DNA from: Ailurus styani
Taxonomy: Eukaryota; Chordata; Mammalia; Carnivora; Ailuridae
Assembly: GCA_002007465.1 (NCBI GenBank)
Contig: LNAC01000849.1
Location: 370,751-434,750, forward strand
Direction: 5' to 3'
Length of the DNA: 64,000 nucleotides
Shown here: positions 44,941-55,504 of the stretch, in pieces
Numbering within the stretch: position 1 is the stretch's first letter
How the letters are laid out: each line of letters opens with the position of its first letter
Position numbers and translations under genes: made by a program
The notes under the pieces: generated by a model
What the model saw: the letters and a program-made list of their open reading frames with translations, nothing else
Told to the model about the DNA's origin: nothing
Database searches by the model: none

Positions 44941-45224
44941 TCTCTGTTCTCAAACAACTCTGAAAGTCCATAATATATAATAATTTTTGGTGAAGTTAAA
45001 GATACCTACTTCATATGGCTCTTTTAAGGAGCAAATGAGATCACATGTGTGAAATGCCAAGTCAAAACTGGAATCTCTTGAATGCTGGCCAGAATGCAGC
45101 AGTTAGTCCTTGATCAATGAGGAATGAAGGGGTTGAGAAGATCACTTAAGAACCACGTCTCAATCACTGGCACTCAAGAACTGAACACTTGTTTTCGGCT
45201 TAACTTTCTTATGCCCTCAGAGAT
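44321..45224. other. No gene; contains a (CA)n microsatellite
   Basis: An 89-codon minus-strand frame at 44594-44863 has no recognisable domain and no supporting context. A CA microsatellite lies at 44908-44936. Nothing else is diagnostic. Confidence 0.4.
44908..44936. repeat. (CA)n microsatellite
   Basis: About 14 uninterrupted CA/AC units. It is likely to be polymorphic in length. Confidence 0.95.
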
Positions 45225-45710
45225 ATTCCAAATTTCATCGCTTCCCTCATCTCTACCATCCCCAGCTGGTGCCAGCCATTATTATGGCTCTGGACCTGTG
45301 CCTTTCAACCTTTTAACTTCAACCTTAATTCCCCTGTCTCCTCCGCCCCACCTTCACACTCCCCGCCTCCTGATTTGGTCTGTTATCCAAAGAGCAGCCA
45401 AAATGATCCTTTTACAATAAAAATCTGATCTGGTCATTCTCTTCCCAACACCCTCCAGCAACTTCCCAAGAAAACATAAGTTCCTTATAATAGCTACCTC
45501 TCCAAGCACACTTCATTACACTTGACAATATCTGATGTTATACTTCATATGTATTTATTGCCTGTTTTTCCTACCAGAATGCAAGCTCTGTGAGAATAAA
45601 AACAATATAGGTTTTCTAATTCTATCCCTAGTATCAAAAAGAGCCCATGAACATAATAAACACCTAATGATTACTTGTTGAATGAAAGAATGCATGAGTA
45701 TTTCTTATCT
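45225..45710 (+). mobile_element. L2 LINE relic
   Basis: The extended L2 3' half: 'gagcagccaaaatgatcc', 'aatctgatctggtcattctcttcccaacaccctccagcaacttccc', 'gtatttattgcctgtttttcctaccagaatgcaagctctgtgagaa', 'attacttgttgaatgaaagaatgcatg'. The block order and the terminal 'ttgttgaatgaa' are diagnostic. The overlapping 98-codon frame is not a gene. Confidence 0.85.
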
Positions 45711-45869
45711 ATATTCAAGTCAGGTATGTTCAGGACAGATCAAGTCAATAAAAAAAGAAATCCTAACTACAGCTGTAAGGAAGATGGAAAACTGTTTTCA
45801 GTGGCAGAGCCAAAGGAATCAAAATAGGAAAAAATTGGAATGTAGAAACATATATAAAAGCTACAGTGT

Positions 45870-46445
45870 ATTTTTTTCTATTTTTGCATAACAAATTATG
45901 GCATCTGCTTATTTGCTTATAGTTCTGTAGGTCAGTCTCTAGGCAGGCTGGACTATACCCTCTGCTTAGGGTTTCTCAAGGCCAAAATCAAGTTGCTGGC
46001 CAGGAACCTCTGGGGAAAATTTCATTTCTAAGTGCATTCAAGTTGCTGGCAGAATTTAGTTCCTTGCAGTTGTAAGACTGAAATAGAAGCTTTCTTGCTG
46101 GATGTGGGGAGGAGAAGGTGAAGGGGAGGGCTACTTTCAGTCCCCAGAGGACACCCACAACCTTGCCAAGTAGCTCTGTCTTCTAAGGTAGCAAGGCATG
46201 TTGAATCCATCTCAGACTTGGAATCTCACTGCCTTCTCCTACCAATGAGAAAAGTCTCCGCTTGTAAAGGACTCCTGTGATTAGATTAAGGCCTACCCAG
46301 GTAAACACCCTTCAGTTTAACTTGAATCATCTGATAAGCAACCTTAAGTACATCCATAATTGTGGGCATATTATATTATATTCGTAGTTCCAGAGATTAG
46401 GGCAGGAAATCATGAGGTGGGAGGCATCTTAAAATTCTGCTCACT
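45870..46445 (-). mobile_element. MLT1-like (MaLR) solo LTR relic
   Basis: The plus strand reads 'gcataacaaattatggcatc', 'gcttatagttctgtaggtcag', 'caaaatcaagttgctggccagg', 'ggactcctgtgattagattaaggcctacccagg', 'atcatctgataagcaacctta', 'gtagttccagagattagggcagg', 'attctgctcactac'. This is the reverse of MLT1-type LTR sequence. A small internal duplication ('ttcaagttgctggc' after 'caagttgctggc') is present near 45990-46050. No internal coding region. Confidence 0.55.
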
Positions 46446-46859
46446 ACAAGTTACTGATTCCCAACCAGAGATACCCAATAAAACACTTAGAAGTGTTGCT
46501 CTTTGGGATTTCCTTCTTACCCTTACAATTAATTAGCTTAATCCTCACACTTTCCACTTATAAGTATGGCAGGGATCTTTTCCTTTTATCCTGGTAGCAG
46601 TGCCTTTGCAGTGAGGCCTGAAGACAACTGAGCTGAAACCTATGAATGAAATATCATGTTACAGATCAGAGAGAAAAGGCCACATTTCCCTGGAACCTGT
46701 GCTCCATCTAATTTCTTGTAGTCATCAGAGTCTTTTTGCAAAGAAAGGATGCATAAATGCCCACCTCTCAGACATTGATTCTATTTTCTACAAGATTGCA
46801 TGACTATGCTTGTTGTCAATGTGCATGAAAACGTATTTCTAATTTTTTGTGTGTGTTAC
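46446..46859. other. No gene or clear repeat recognised
   Basis: Unremarkable sequence between an LTR relic and a MIR. Confidence 0.4.
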
Positions 46860-47065
46860 CTTACATTTTTTAAAATTCTTTACCATGCTTAATCTTCATC
46901 ATAACCCTGTGAAGTAAAGTTAAACAGTCACTGTTATCTCTGTCTTACAAATGAGGAAACTGGTGCCCAGAGTGATTAAATCATTTGTCTGTAGCCCCAC
47001 GAGAATTTATTGACAGATTTGGTACTAAAAATTTCATCTCCTAATCCCTAGACCACTGCTCTTCT
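46860..47065 (-). mobile_element. MIR SINE relic
   Basis: Reverse-strand MIR with well-preserved core: 'cttaatcttcatcataaccctgtgaagtaaag', 'gtcactgttatctctgtcttacaaatgaggaaactggtgcccagag', 'cctagaccactgctcttc'. Confidence 0.85.
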
Positions 47066-47669
47066 ACCTCATTCTAGACTAGAAGCAATGTCAGAAGACA
47101 GTTTTCCTATGCAAAATTTCCCTCTTAGTGGGGCCTGCTGGTCTTCTGGGCCTATCTGACCTTGTTTACACTGGGCGAAATTTAAGAAAATTGTCATGAA
47201 TTGTTTGGTTAGTGCCCTTAACTGCAGTTGTTGGGTTTTACCATAGTGCAATAAAAGAAAATGTTCAAGTGAAAGAAGAAATATAAGAGGAATTGCATCT
47301 TCAATAAAAATGGTTATGTCTCAAGGAATACCAAGAGGGACTCTTTTAGAGTGCCATCTCTGCCTGCAAGTCACTAAAATAAAGGGGTAGAAGCTAGGGA
47401 GGCAGGTGGGGAAGGTCCTAGTTGCTCAAGCAGCTATGACCTGCCAGGGTGAATCCACATGTAGCACCAATCAGAGCAGATCAGCAAAAAGAGCAATGAA
47501 CAGAAGTATCTATATCAACTATACTCATGTTGAGAATACTCTGTAAGAGAATTTGACTGCAAAAGTCCATTCTCAACCACAACTGGTTTATATCATAATA
47601 CACAGTTTCCCGATAATTTAAAAAACCAAAGAAATGCTGTCTATATACAGAATTACAAAGTAACAAAAT
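47066..47669. other. No gene or clear repeat recognised
   Basis: Two 60-codon minus-strand frames (47069-47251, 47481-47666) have no recognisable domain. No mobile element was identified. Confidence 0.4.
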
Positions 47670-48135
47670 ACATAGAGTTTAAGAGTGCTGGCTTTGGGAG
47701 GCACCTGGGTGGTACAATCAATTAAGCATCTGACTCTTGGTTTCAGCGCAAGTCCTGATCTCCAGGGTCTTGAGATCAAGCCCCGGGGCATGCTCTGAGC
47801 TCAGCTCAGAGTCTGCTTGAGTCTCTCTCCCTCTCCCTCTGCCCCTATTGCTCACACTCTCGCTCTGTCGCTCTGTCGCTCTCTTGCTCTCTCTCTCAAA
47901 TAAATAAGTAAATCTTAAAAAAAAAATGCTGCCTTTGGGAACAAACTTATTCAGACACCAGTTCCATCACTTATTGCCTGTGTGAGTCTTGGAAATTACT
48001 TAACCCCACTACGCTTTCATCTCTTCATCTATAAATCTGGAAAGAGGGCATTACCTACCTCTGAGTGTTACTGTAAAGTGCTTACCTCATAGCAAACACT
48101 AATTAAATGTTTGCTATTGTTACTATCATTTAGTG
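47670..48135 (+). mobile_element. MIR SINE relic interrupted by a Can-SINE
   Basis: The MIR 5' part 'agagtttaagagtgctggctttggga' is cut by a SINE. It resumes 'tgctgcctttgggaacaaacttattcagacacc', then 'cacttattgcctgtgtgagtcttggaaattacttaacc', 'cttcatctataaatctgg', 'ttacctacctctgagtgttactgt', 'aattaaatgtttgctattg'. The join shows which bases are duplicated at the insertion. Confidence 0.88.
47700..47926 (+). mobile_element. Older Can-SINE inside a MIR, with 14-nt target-site duplication
   Basis: The head is 'ggcacctgggtggtacaatcaattaagcatctgactcttgg'. It is followed by 'caagtcctgatctccagggtc', 'tcagagtctgcttgagtctctctccctc', a local tandem of 'cgctctgt' units, 'aaataaataagtaaatctt' and an A run. 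The flanks 'tgctggctttggga' (47686-47699) and 'tgctgcctttggga' (47927-47940) differ by one base. Confidence 0.96.
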
Positions 48136-50851
48136 TTAAAGAATATGTCTTACATTTTTTTCCAATATTTACTAAAATAATTATCATTATGAGTCTCATG
48201 CATTAGACTGGGGAAACTCATTTATAATTATTAAAATAAGGAAGGTGATAGTGGGAAAGTTTGTGTTTAAATTTTTATGTTTTTTAAAACAATACTTAAT
48301 TAGTAAGATTTTATCTCAGAAATAGCAAACCATATTGCTAAGCAATTATATCTGTTTGTAAACATAACTTCCAGAATATATATGAATATATTTAGCTATT
48401 ATGTATCACCCAAAACAGTTTTTGCTAGAAAAAAAATAGTGGGCGGAAGATGTGGTAGAAAACACTGGTTTTTAAGATTAAGTGTCAAATGTGTTGGAAA
48501 TTCACCATGGCAACATTGTAAACAGCCAAACAACCTAAAATCTAGCCAAAATTGGAATTCTTTTGGATTTTATAAAGTAGGCTATCTCTCCTATTGCCTC
48601 AAAGCCTTAACATCTAATAATGTTTTAAGGGATAATTCTCCCTTCCCAGATGTTGAAATTAAAATGCCTTGATATGTCTAAATTGTCAAATCAGTCCCTG
48701 CATAAAAGTTTTAGAAGGCAAATTTCAAGTCCTACCTTTTTTGCAGTCTCAGTAAAGACTGCTACCTAATTGGCCTGGCAGTTACAAAAGGTACAAAAGA
48801 TTTCTTTCAAAGACACTGGCCACCTGTTCCAGGGCATCTCTATTTCTCCTGTAATAACTTTAGGGGTCATAGGCTCTTATGAGTTAAAAGGCATAGATTC
48901 CCTAAAGGAGCATGCTACTAATTCTACTACTAAAAACAGAAGAACTTCATAGCATTTTATAACTAGAAAACAAGTTTGGCCAGTGACAATAATCTTCGCC
49001 TGATACTAGATAACCAGGACTACCATCTCAAATCATCCTAAAACACATCAAATTTTTTTTATTCCAGAAAATATTTATAACTCCACAAATAACCTTAGAG
49101 AAAAACCTATTATGCCAAGGATTAATGTAAAGGAAAAAAAGTTACTTTAAGATCCAGAAAGAAACAGGATTCACCTCAGACCAAAAAGCAAATTAACTTT
49201 TTCTGCAATAATCCAAACATAGACTCCTAAATGTCATACTGTATAAGAGGACACTGGAACTCAATTCTAAACTACGGACATCTCAACAATCAGTCCATTT
49301 CATATTCTTCAGATCCCATTCTTTGACCATCTGTGTGCATTCAGAGCCTCATATTCCGAAATATTCCTCAACTCTACATACCAGTGGTGGGAGATACCCA
49401 CTGAAAAGTTTAGGGACATCCATCTTGTGTTCCCAACTTGTTTCTTGTTTCTGTAACTGAAATCTTGGCGTGCCCAAGATTGCACAGTCCCTCACAAAGA
49501 TTCTCAGAGAGCTGTAAGTCCTACCTATAGATATCTCAGTATCACCAGCATTATTCTCATTCTCTATCTCCCACATCATTGACTCAACAACATTTTATAA
49601 GAGTCCCAGAACCGGCATGGGCGAGGTTAGGAGATGACAGATAGAGGGAGATAAAGGATACAGACAGAATCTTACTCTAAGTGAATTTTCTATCTAGTAG
49701 CACAGGACAGTGGCCAAGTAGATGTTTTATTCCTTTCATTGACTAAATTCAGGAATAAAGCCAAGAAATACAGATCCTGCTCTTTAATGACTTCAAAGAG
49801 ATGCAAGGGGTAGGAGATGGGGGAGTCCAGGCTCTGAGGTCTACTTTATTTTTGGATAAAAAGAGGAAACAATTTGTAAGTATCAGTGGCCTATGTGGTA
49901 AAATTTTAATGGGGGAAGGGACACACTAGGCATGGAATGTTCCTAAAATAACACCAAAGGTGTTATTTCACTATTCTTGATTCTTTTTTTGTTTTTGCTG
50001 TAGACCATTCCTTTCATCTATCAAACCTTTATAAAGTACAAATTACTCTAAAGCATATACTGTTTACCCTGACATTCCACTTGTCTTAATACCCAAATAA
50101 TAATAATTCAAATGTCCATCCTGTTTGACTTCAAGAATTCCAATATCTCTGGAAATCCCTAAAGAATGTATATTCTATAAATACATATTAATTGTCACTT
50201 TCACCTCAGCAACCATGTCCCTGAGGAAGTGATCTCTCAGCCTCTTTCCAGTTCTCAATATAGAAACACAGACACAAGCCCCTACCCAAAGCACAGTTAC
50301 TTAAAACCTTTGGCATTTAGTACAGTGTTAATAGCCCAAAAGCTTGTGAATAAGAGAGTAGAAAGTAAAACTTAACATATGCATTATACTGGGACCAAAT
50401 ATGACCAGAATGCCTCCGCGTCTTGGGCTACCACTATCAAGAGTTCCATGGTAAATTCCCATCCCCTCATTCCCAGGGTTTAGAAACTAAACCCATCAAC
50501 TCACAGTGGGCATGTCTTTCAATGCTCTCTTCACAGATGGAAGGCTCTCAGAAGTGTGTGGGATCTTCTTGGTGGGGAGTGCCAGGGTGTGATTATTTCT
50601 CCTACAGCCACAATAAATATAATATGCCAGTTAAAACACAGAACAGAAAAGAGCAATGTTGCAAAAAGGACTAAATCTTATACTATGTTATTAGGTAGAG
50701 CAGTTTAACTCCTCCCACAATGCCAAAGATCTCCATTCCAGAATAGGATCTTGGCTTTTCCATCTGTATAACCAAAATGTAAATAAAGAGATTTTGTCTA
50801 AAGGAAAGAGCAATTCGCTGCCCCTCAAACAAAATCAGAAAACCTATTGGT
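48136..50851. other. Longest stretch without recognised repeats; no gene seen
   Basis: About 2.7 kb with no identifiable SINE or L1. Open frames at 48382-48672 (96 codons), 48770-48952 and 50423-50674 have no domains I recognise and no splice or polyA context. The sequence is AT-rich and could be single-copy DNA or contain eroded elements. Confidence 0.5.
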
Positions 50852-50908
50852 GATTTTTTAAATTTTTTATTTAAATTCAATTTAGTTAACATATAACATA
50901 GCTCTGTC
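50852..50908 (-). mobile_element. Short antisense L1 3'-end fragment
   Basis: 'ttttttaaattttttatttaaattcaatttagttaacatataacat' is the reversed terminal piece of a carnivoran L1 3' UTR. Only about 55 bp remain. Confidence 0.7.
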
Positions 50909-50984
50909 CACCAACATCCACCTCCCAGACACAAAAGATGCCAAAGTTGTGAAAATGTGGAATTTTCTCTTAGCTAGAGCAGAG

Positions 50985-51120
50985 TACAGTGTAATCATTA
51001 CTCAATTTAATCCTAACAACAAACCTAGGAAGCAAGTATTATTTCTCCATTTTTAAAGAAAAGAAGACTGATTTGAGAAAGTCCAGTAATTCTGCCCAGT
51101 GACCCAGGCCATCTGACTGT
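50985..51120 (-). mobile_element. MIR SINE relic
   Basis: 'attactcaatttaatcctaacaacaaacctaggaagcaagtattatttctccatttttaaag' followed by 'gaaagtccagtaattctgcccagtgacccaggcc' is a reversed MIR core and flank. Confidence 0.75.
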
Positions 51121-51944
51121 GGTGCTTTGGTAGACAGTTGAGAATAAGAATGGGACCACAGTAATGACATGGAGAAATGTGATTTAGCAAGAAGGAAAAG
51201 GAAGAACTCAGACAAGGGCCATGGAAAGACACCAAAGCTAAAGTGCCCCCTTAAGGGAAATTGTACATCCATCTTCAGACCTACATCTGTGAGAGACAGT
51301 ATAACCTAGGCAACCAACATCCCTGATGGCTTGGCTTGAGTTTAGCTTTAATATGCTAATCAGTTCAAACTGCCTCTGGAGTCTTGAATATTTGGTGTTG
51401 AAGATTTATTCATCTCTCCTAACCCTCATTTTCTGAAATCATTTTTAAATTATTTTATTGGTTCACGTTGAAGAAGTCTGAAGTCAAAACTCTAAAGTCA
51501 TTTACCCTGATTTGTGAAGGCTGCCAATACTATTATTATTTTAGTGCCCAGTTTGTGTCTTCTGTCATTGCTGTTGGCATGAGCTGATGAGTTTCCTGGG
51601 ATAGGCCAACAGACATGTCATTTAATCATATGCATTTCCTGCATCTGTGGTGCAGTAGGAATTGGGCTTATTTATAACTATGACTGTGAACCTCTTAATG
51701 GGGTTAACCAAAACTCATATCTTGAATAAAGAAGCTGGATTTAAAACCAGCTTTCATGACAAAGAGAGACAAATAAAAAAATACCAGAATTGCCTTTGTA
51801 TGAGAAACAACTCCTGCAGAGTCTGTCAAAAAAAAAAAAAAATCCAGATATCTAATGACACATAAACTGACAATAACAGGTCTACTCTATATACCTCTAT
51901 TTTGATATTGGTTTTGATTTCCTAATGAGGCCATTAAAAAACTC
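51121..51944. other. No gene or clear repeat recognised
   Basis: The 67-codon frame at 51662-51865 ends in an A14 run (51827-51841) and has no recognisable domain. Confidence 0.4.
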
Positions 51945-52060
51945 CAAAACTTCTGGAGGTGTCTTGCTGAATACACTTAACACTACTGAACCATACACTT
52001 AAAAATAGCTAAGATAGTAAATTTAATGTTTGTTATGCTTCTTACTCCAATTTTAAAACT
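51945..52060 (+). mobile_element. Old L1 3' terminus relic
   Basis: 'acactactgaaccatacacttaaaaatagctaagatagtaaatttaatgtttgttatg' and 'tactccaatttta' match the end of old L1 3' UTRs ('actgaactgtacacttaaaaatggttaagatggtaaatttt'). Confidence 0.7.
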
Positions 52061-52110
52061 TTTTATTGAAATTTTTATTAAATAAATGAAAAGTACTCAA
52101 AGACAATAAA

Positions 52111-52162
52111 CCATTAAAATTATTTACACCACAAAGCCATTAAAATTATTTATGCCTCAAAA
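52111..52162. repeat. 26-bp tandem duplication
   Basis: Two adjacent units starting 'ccattaaaattattta' at 52111 and 52137. They differ at a few positions in the second half. Confidence 0.85.
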
Positions 52163-52354
52163 CTCCATTCATCAAACAATAATAATCATAACAGCAATAA
52201 TGATAATGTTAATTTTAAAAGGTTGGTTTGAGGATACTACCAGTTGTCATGTAGGGTAACATGTAAGTATCATCATTGTATTAGGTTCTAGACATTTTAT
52301 TTAAAGGATAAAGATAATCACATCTGGAAAATACTTCCATTAAATGTCTTTTAA

Positions 52355-52675
52355 AAAGTAAAAAATATGAAATGATTTCACTGATATGTGGAATTTAAAA
52401 AACAAAACAGATGAGCATAGGGGAAGGGAAGGAAAAATAAAATAAGAACAGAGAGGGAGGCAAACCATGAAACTCTTCACGATGGAGGGTTCACAAACTG
52501 AGGGTTGCTGCAGGGAAAGTTGGGGGGAGGCTGGGCTAAATAAGAGATGGGCATTAAGGAGGGCGCCTGTGGTGAGCGCTTGATGTTACATGTAATTGAT
52601 GAATCACTAAATTCTACTCTTGAAATTAATACTATATGTTAACAAACTTGTATTTAAATAAAATCTTGGAAGAAA
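52355..52675 (+). mobile_element. L1 3' UTR (carnivoran type)
   Basis: 'atgaaatgatttcactgatatgtggaattt', 'gatgagcataggggaaggg', 'gagagggaggcaaaccatg', 'cacaaactgagggttgctgc', 'tggtgagcgcttgatgttac', 'aaattctactcttgaaattaatac', then 'tatttaaataaaatctt' and A-rich sequence. 5' truncated. Confidence 0.9.
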
Positions 52676-53023
52676 AAATAATAAAATATTATTATAAAAT
52701 AACAATGAAAACCCCCCTCAAAAAAAGTAAAGTTTCTTATTAAAAGTGTATGCTTCATATACTTAAAATTCATATGCTAGAAAACTTTCTCTGGAGACAT
52801 GGAATAATGTGCTTATATTATGCTTACTCTTAGGAGGAGATTATTGAAGATAAATTCAAAGTTTACAAAGGTATGAGAGAGCAATAGTGATTATTGTAAA
52901 ACCTGAGAAAAAAATATGCATATTTTGGTTGTGAGACAACATGATCAACAGGATTTAACCAATGAACATAGGGATCACAGTATAATACAAAACTTGTAAT
53001 TACTTTACAAGTAATTGTAAACT
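52676..53023. other. No gene or clear repeat recognised
   Basis: AT-rich interval ending in a small inverted repeat ('acttgtaa' and 'ttacaagt') just before an old SINE. Confidence 0.45.
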
Positions 53024-53151
53024 GGCCTGGGGTAGTAACTGGCTGGCTCAGTCAGCAGAGCATGTGACTCTTCATCTCGGGGTCATGAATTCAAGTTCCA
53101 TGTTGCAGTAGACAGTACTAAGATTAAATAAATAAATACATACATACATAC
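53024..53151 (+). mobile_element. Ancient tRNA-Lys-related SINE, short form
   Basis: 'actggctggctcagtcagcagagcatgtgactcttcatctcggggtcatgaattcaagttcc' keeps a tRNA-Lys-like layout. The A-box-like region is 'tggctcagtcagcagagca' and the B-box-like region 'ggtcatgaattcaag'. A short linker follows, then '(aata)(cata)n'. It lacks the long CT-rich region of the younger Can-SINEs. It is a pseudo-tRNA-headed SINE and shows no sign of being a functional tRNA gene. Confidence 0.85.
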
Positions 53152-54283
53152 AAGTTATAAGATTCATAAATATTTTGGGTATGCTAAATTAGTTATTTAA
53201 CCTAACAAGTGAAATGTACCAATTCAATTCTGTTTTCTACAACTGGATTAACTAATCCATTTAACATTTAACACCAGTATAGAATATCTAAACCCTCATC
53301 TAGAATAAATGTGCCCTGACTGGAGCTGCAACTCACCCTGTGTTTTATCTGACAGAATATTAAAGTGGAAAGAGTGGACACATGAAAAGGAGAGCTTTCA
53401 GGCACAAAGATTCCCCTGGAAACGTGGCATAGGGTGACTCTATATAGTAAGAAACAATTTAGGATCTTAAAGATTTCTCAGCCAAATTATCCTAGTATAG
53501 AATGTGCTAGGTCATTGGTACCTAGCTGGCTGAGGAAAATACTATAGAAAATACAGACCTCGAAATACCTTAACAGGTAACCCCCTCGTTCCCCCAATGT
53601 TTAAGGGATTTTATGTGCAACTTTAAGCTAATAACTGAAAAACAGAGTTAACAAGAGCATATTATAAATTTGTAAGATCCTCAAAATGTAAACTGATCAG
53701 CAACAGAAGATGAATTAGAAAAAGACAAAACCACCAAGGGAAACCACCTGAGCTTTCAGGGGTTCCTTGGAAGTTCTTTCCATAAGGTGTAATCATTTTT
53801 TTTAATCACTTAAAATACCAGTTAAACATTCACACTTAACTTTTATTAACAAACTAAAGCAGGCCATAGGAAGCTCAGGCCTCTCTAAAAACCACCCCAG
53901 TCCCCAGAAAGCACCTCCTATAGAAGCTTGGTACAACTCTTTCAGGCTTATTTTGTACAAAAACATGATTCCACCAAGAATACGATACTGTGGAAAATAT
54001 GACATCATTTTCTTTTTTAAAAATAGTATCACATTTCACATTCTGCAACTTGGATTTTTCACTCAACGTTACATTTCTGAGATCTAGTTTCACCACAAAG
54101 TATCAATCTAATATATTCCTTTTACCCATTCAGGCAGTGTTTTTCTAACTTTTTTGACTAAGTCTCACAGTAAGAAACACATTTTATATTGTGATCCAGT
54201 TCACATTTAACTATGCAAAACTGAAACAAAATCTCACCAAATAATACTTATCCACACTATGTGTAAATGTACTTATTTTCCTT
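53152..54283. other. No gene or clear repeat recognised
   Basis: Overlapping minus-strand frames at 53802-54096 are AT-rich and unrecognised. No diagnostic repeat was seen, though eroded L1 is possible. Confidence 0.4.
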
Positions 54284-55455
54284 TCTTTCCCAGTTTTATT
54301 GTGATATAATTGACATATAACATTGGATTCATTTTAGGTATACAATATGATAATGTAAAACCATCTGGTCCTGTTGTTTTACTGTGGTAATTCATTGCTA
54401 ACTCTTCTAGTTCTTCTATACAAATGATTCCATTTAAGCTCTCTATTTTTACTGAGATCAATTTTGATAATCTATCTCTTCCTAAAAAAAAGAAAAAATC
54501 TACTTTATCCAAGTTTTCAACATTATTTGTATAGAGGTATGTAGAGTAGCATCTTGTGATTTTTAAAAAATCTTCTCTATATCAACATTTCTGCTTGCTA
54601 TTTATCATTTTATGTATTTTTCTCCCTTCCCCTCCTGATTAAATATACTGATAATTAATTTTGTTGATTTTTCTAAGGACCACAATTTTGACTCTCTGAT
54701 TTGATCTGCTTTTTCAATTCTCCTCCTCATTAACATCTATTTATTATCTTTTGTTATTTGCCTCTTTGTGATTTCTTAAAATGTCCTTTGTTTTTCTTTT
54801 TCTATCTTTTTGAGTTGGGATTTTGTTTTTTATTATTCCCTTTCTAGAAGGCTTGCTGCGCTTTTTGGTGCATAGGTATCTATAACATAGCTTCATAGTA
54901 AATTGCAGATTTTAGTATTAGAATTTAATGTTTATTTGCCTGAATTCTACTTTACCTGATATAAGGATCAAAACATGTGTTTTCTTATTGTTTCCACCTC
55001 TCTGCTATATCTTTGACCATCCTTTTATTTTTAAGGATTCAAATCACTGTATTTTAGCTGGATCTCTTGTGGATAGCCTGGCATTGGTTTTTGCTACATA
55101 AGCCAATTTTAAAATCTTTTCCTTTAATAGGCATATATATTTATTGATATAACTGATATACTTGGTCTCAATTCAATTATGTCATCTTACTTGATATGTG
55201 GTATGTGTATTAAGTTATGCTGTGTTTCTCTATTTGGTGTGTCTTCTTTATTCATTAAAAAATGCTTTTCTTGGGGCACCTGGGTGACTCAGTCTGCTGG
55301 GTGCCTGACTCGATTCCCGAACAGGTCATGATCTTAGAGCTGTGGGATTGAACCCCACATTGGACTCCACGCTGAGCATAAAGCCTGCTCAAGATTCTCT
55401 CTCTCTCCCTCTGTCCCTCCCCCACTAGCTTGCACACATGCACGCACTCTCTTTC

Positions 55456-55504
<49 letters not shown>

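Noticed and set aside
48382..48672. 96-codon plus-strand frame in a repeat-poor stretch
   Set aside because: No recognisable domain, no Kozak-type or splice support, and composition like the surrounding AT-rich DNA.
53024..53151. tRNA-Lys-like sequence
   Set aside because: A-box and B-box-like segments are diverged, no full cloverleaf is supported, and an A-rich tail follows. It is a SINE.
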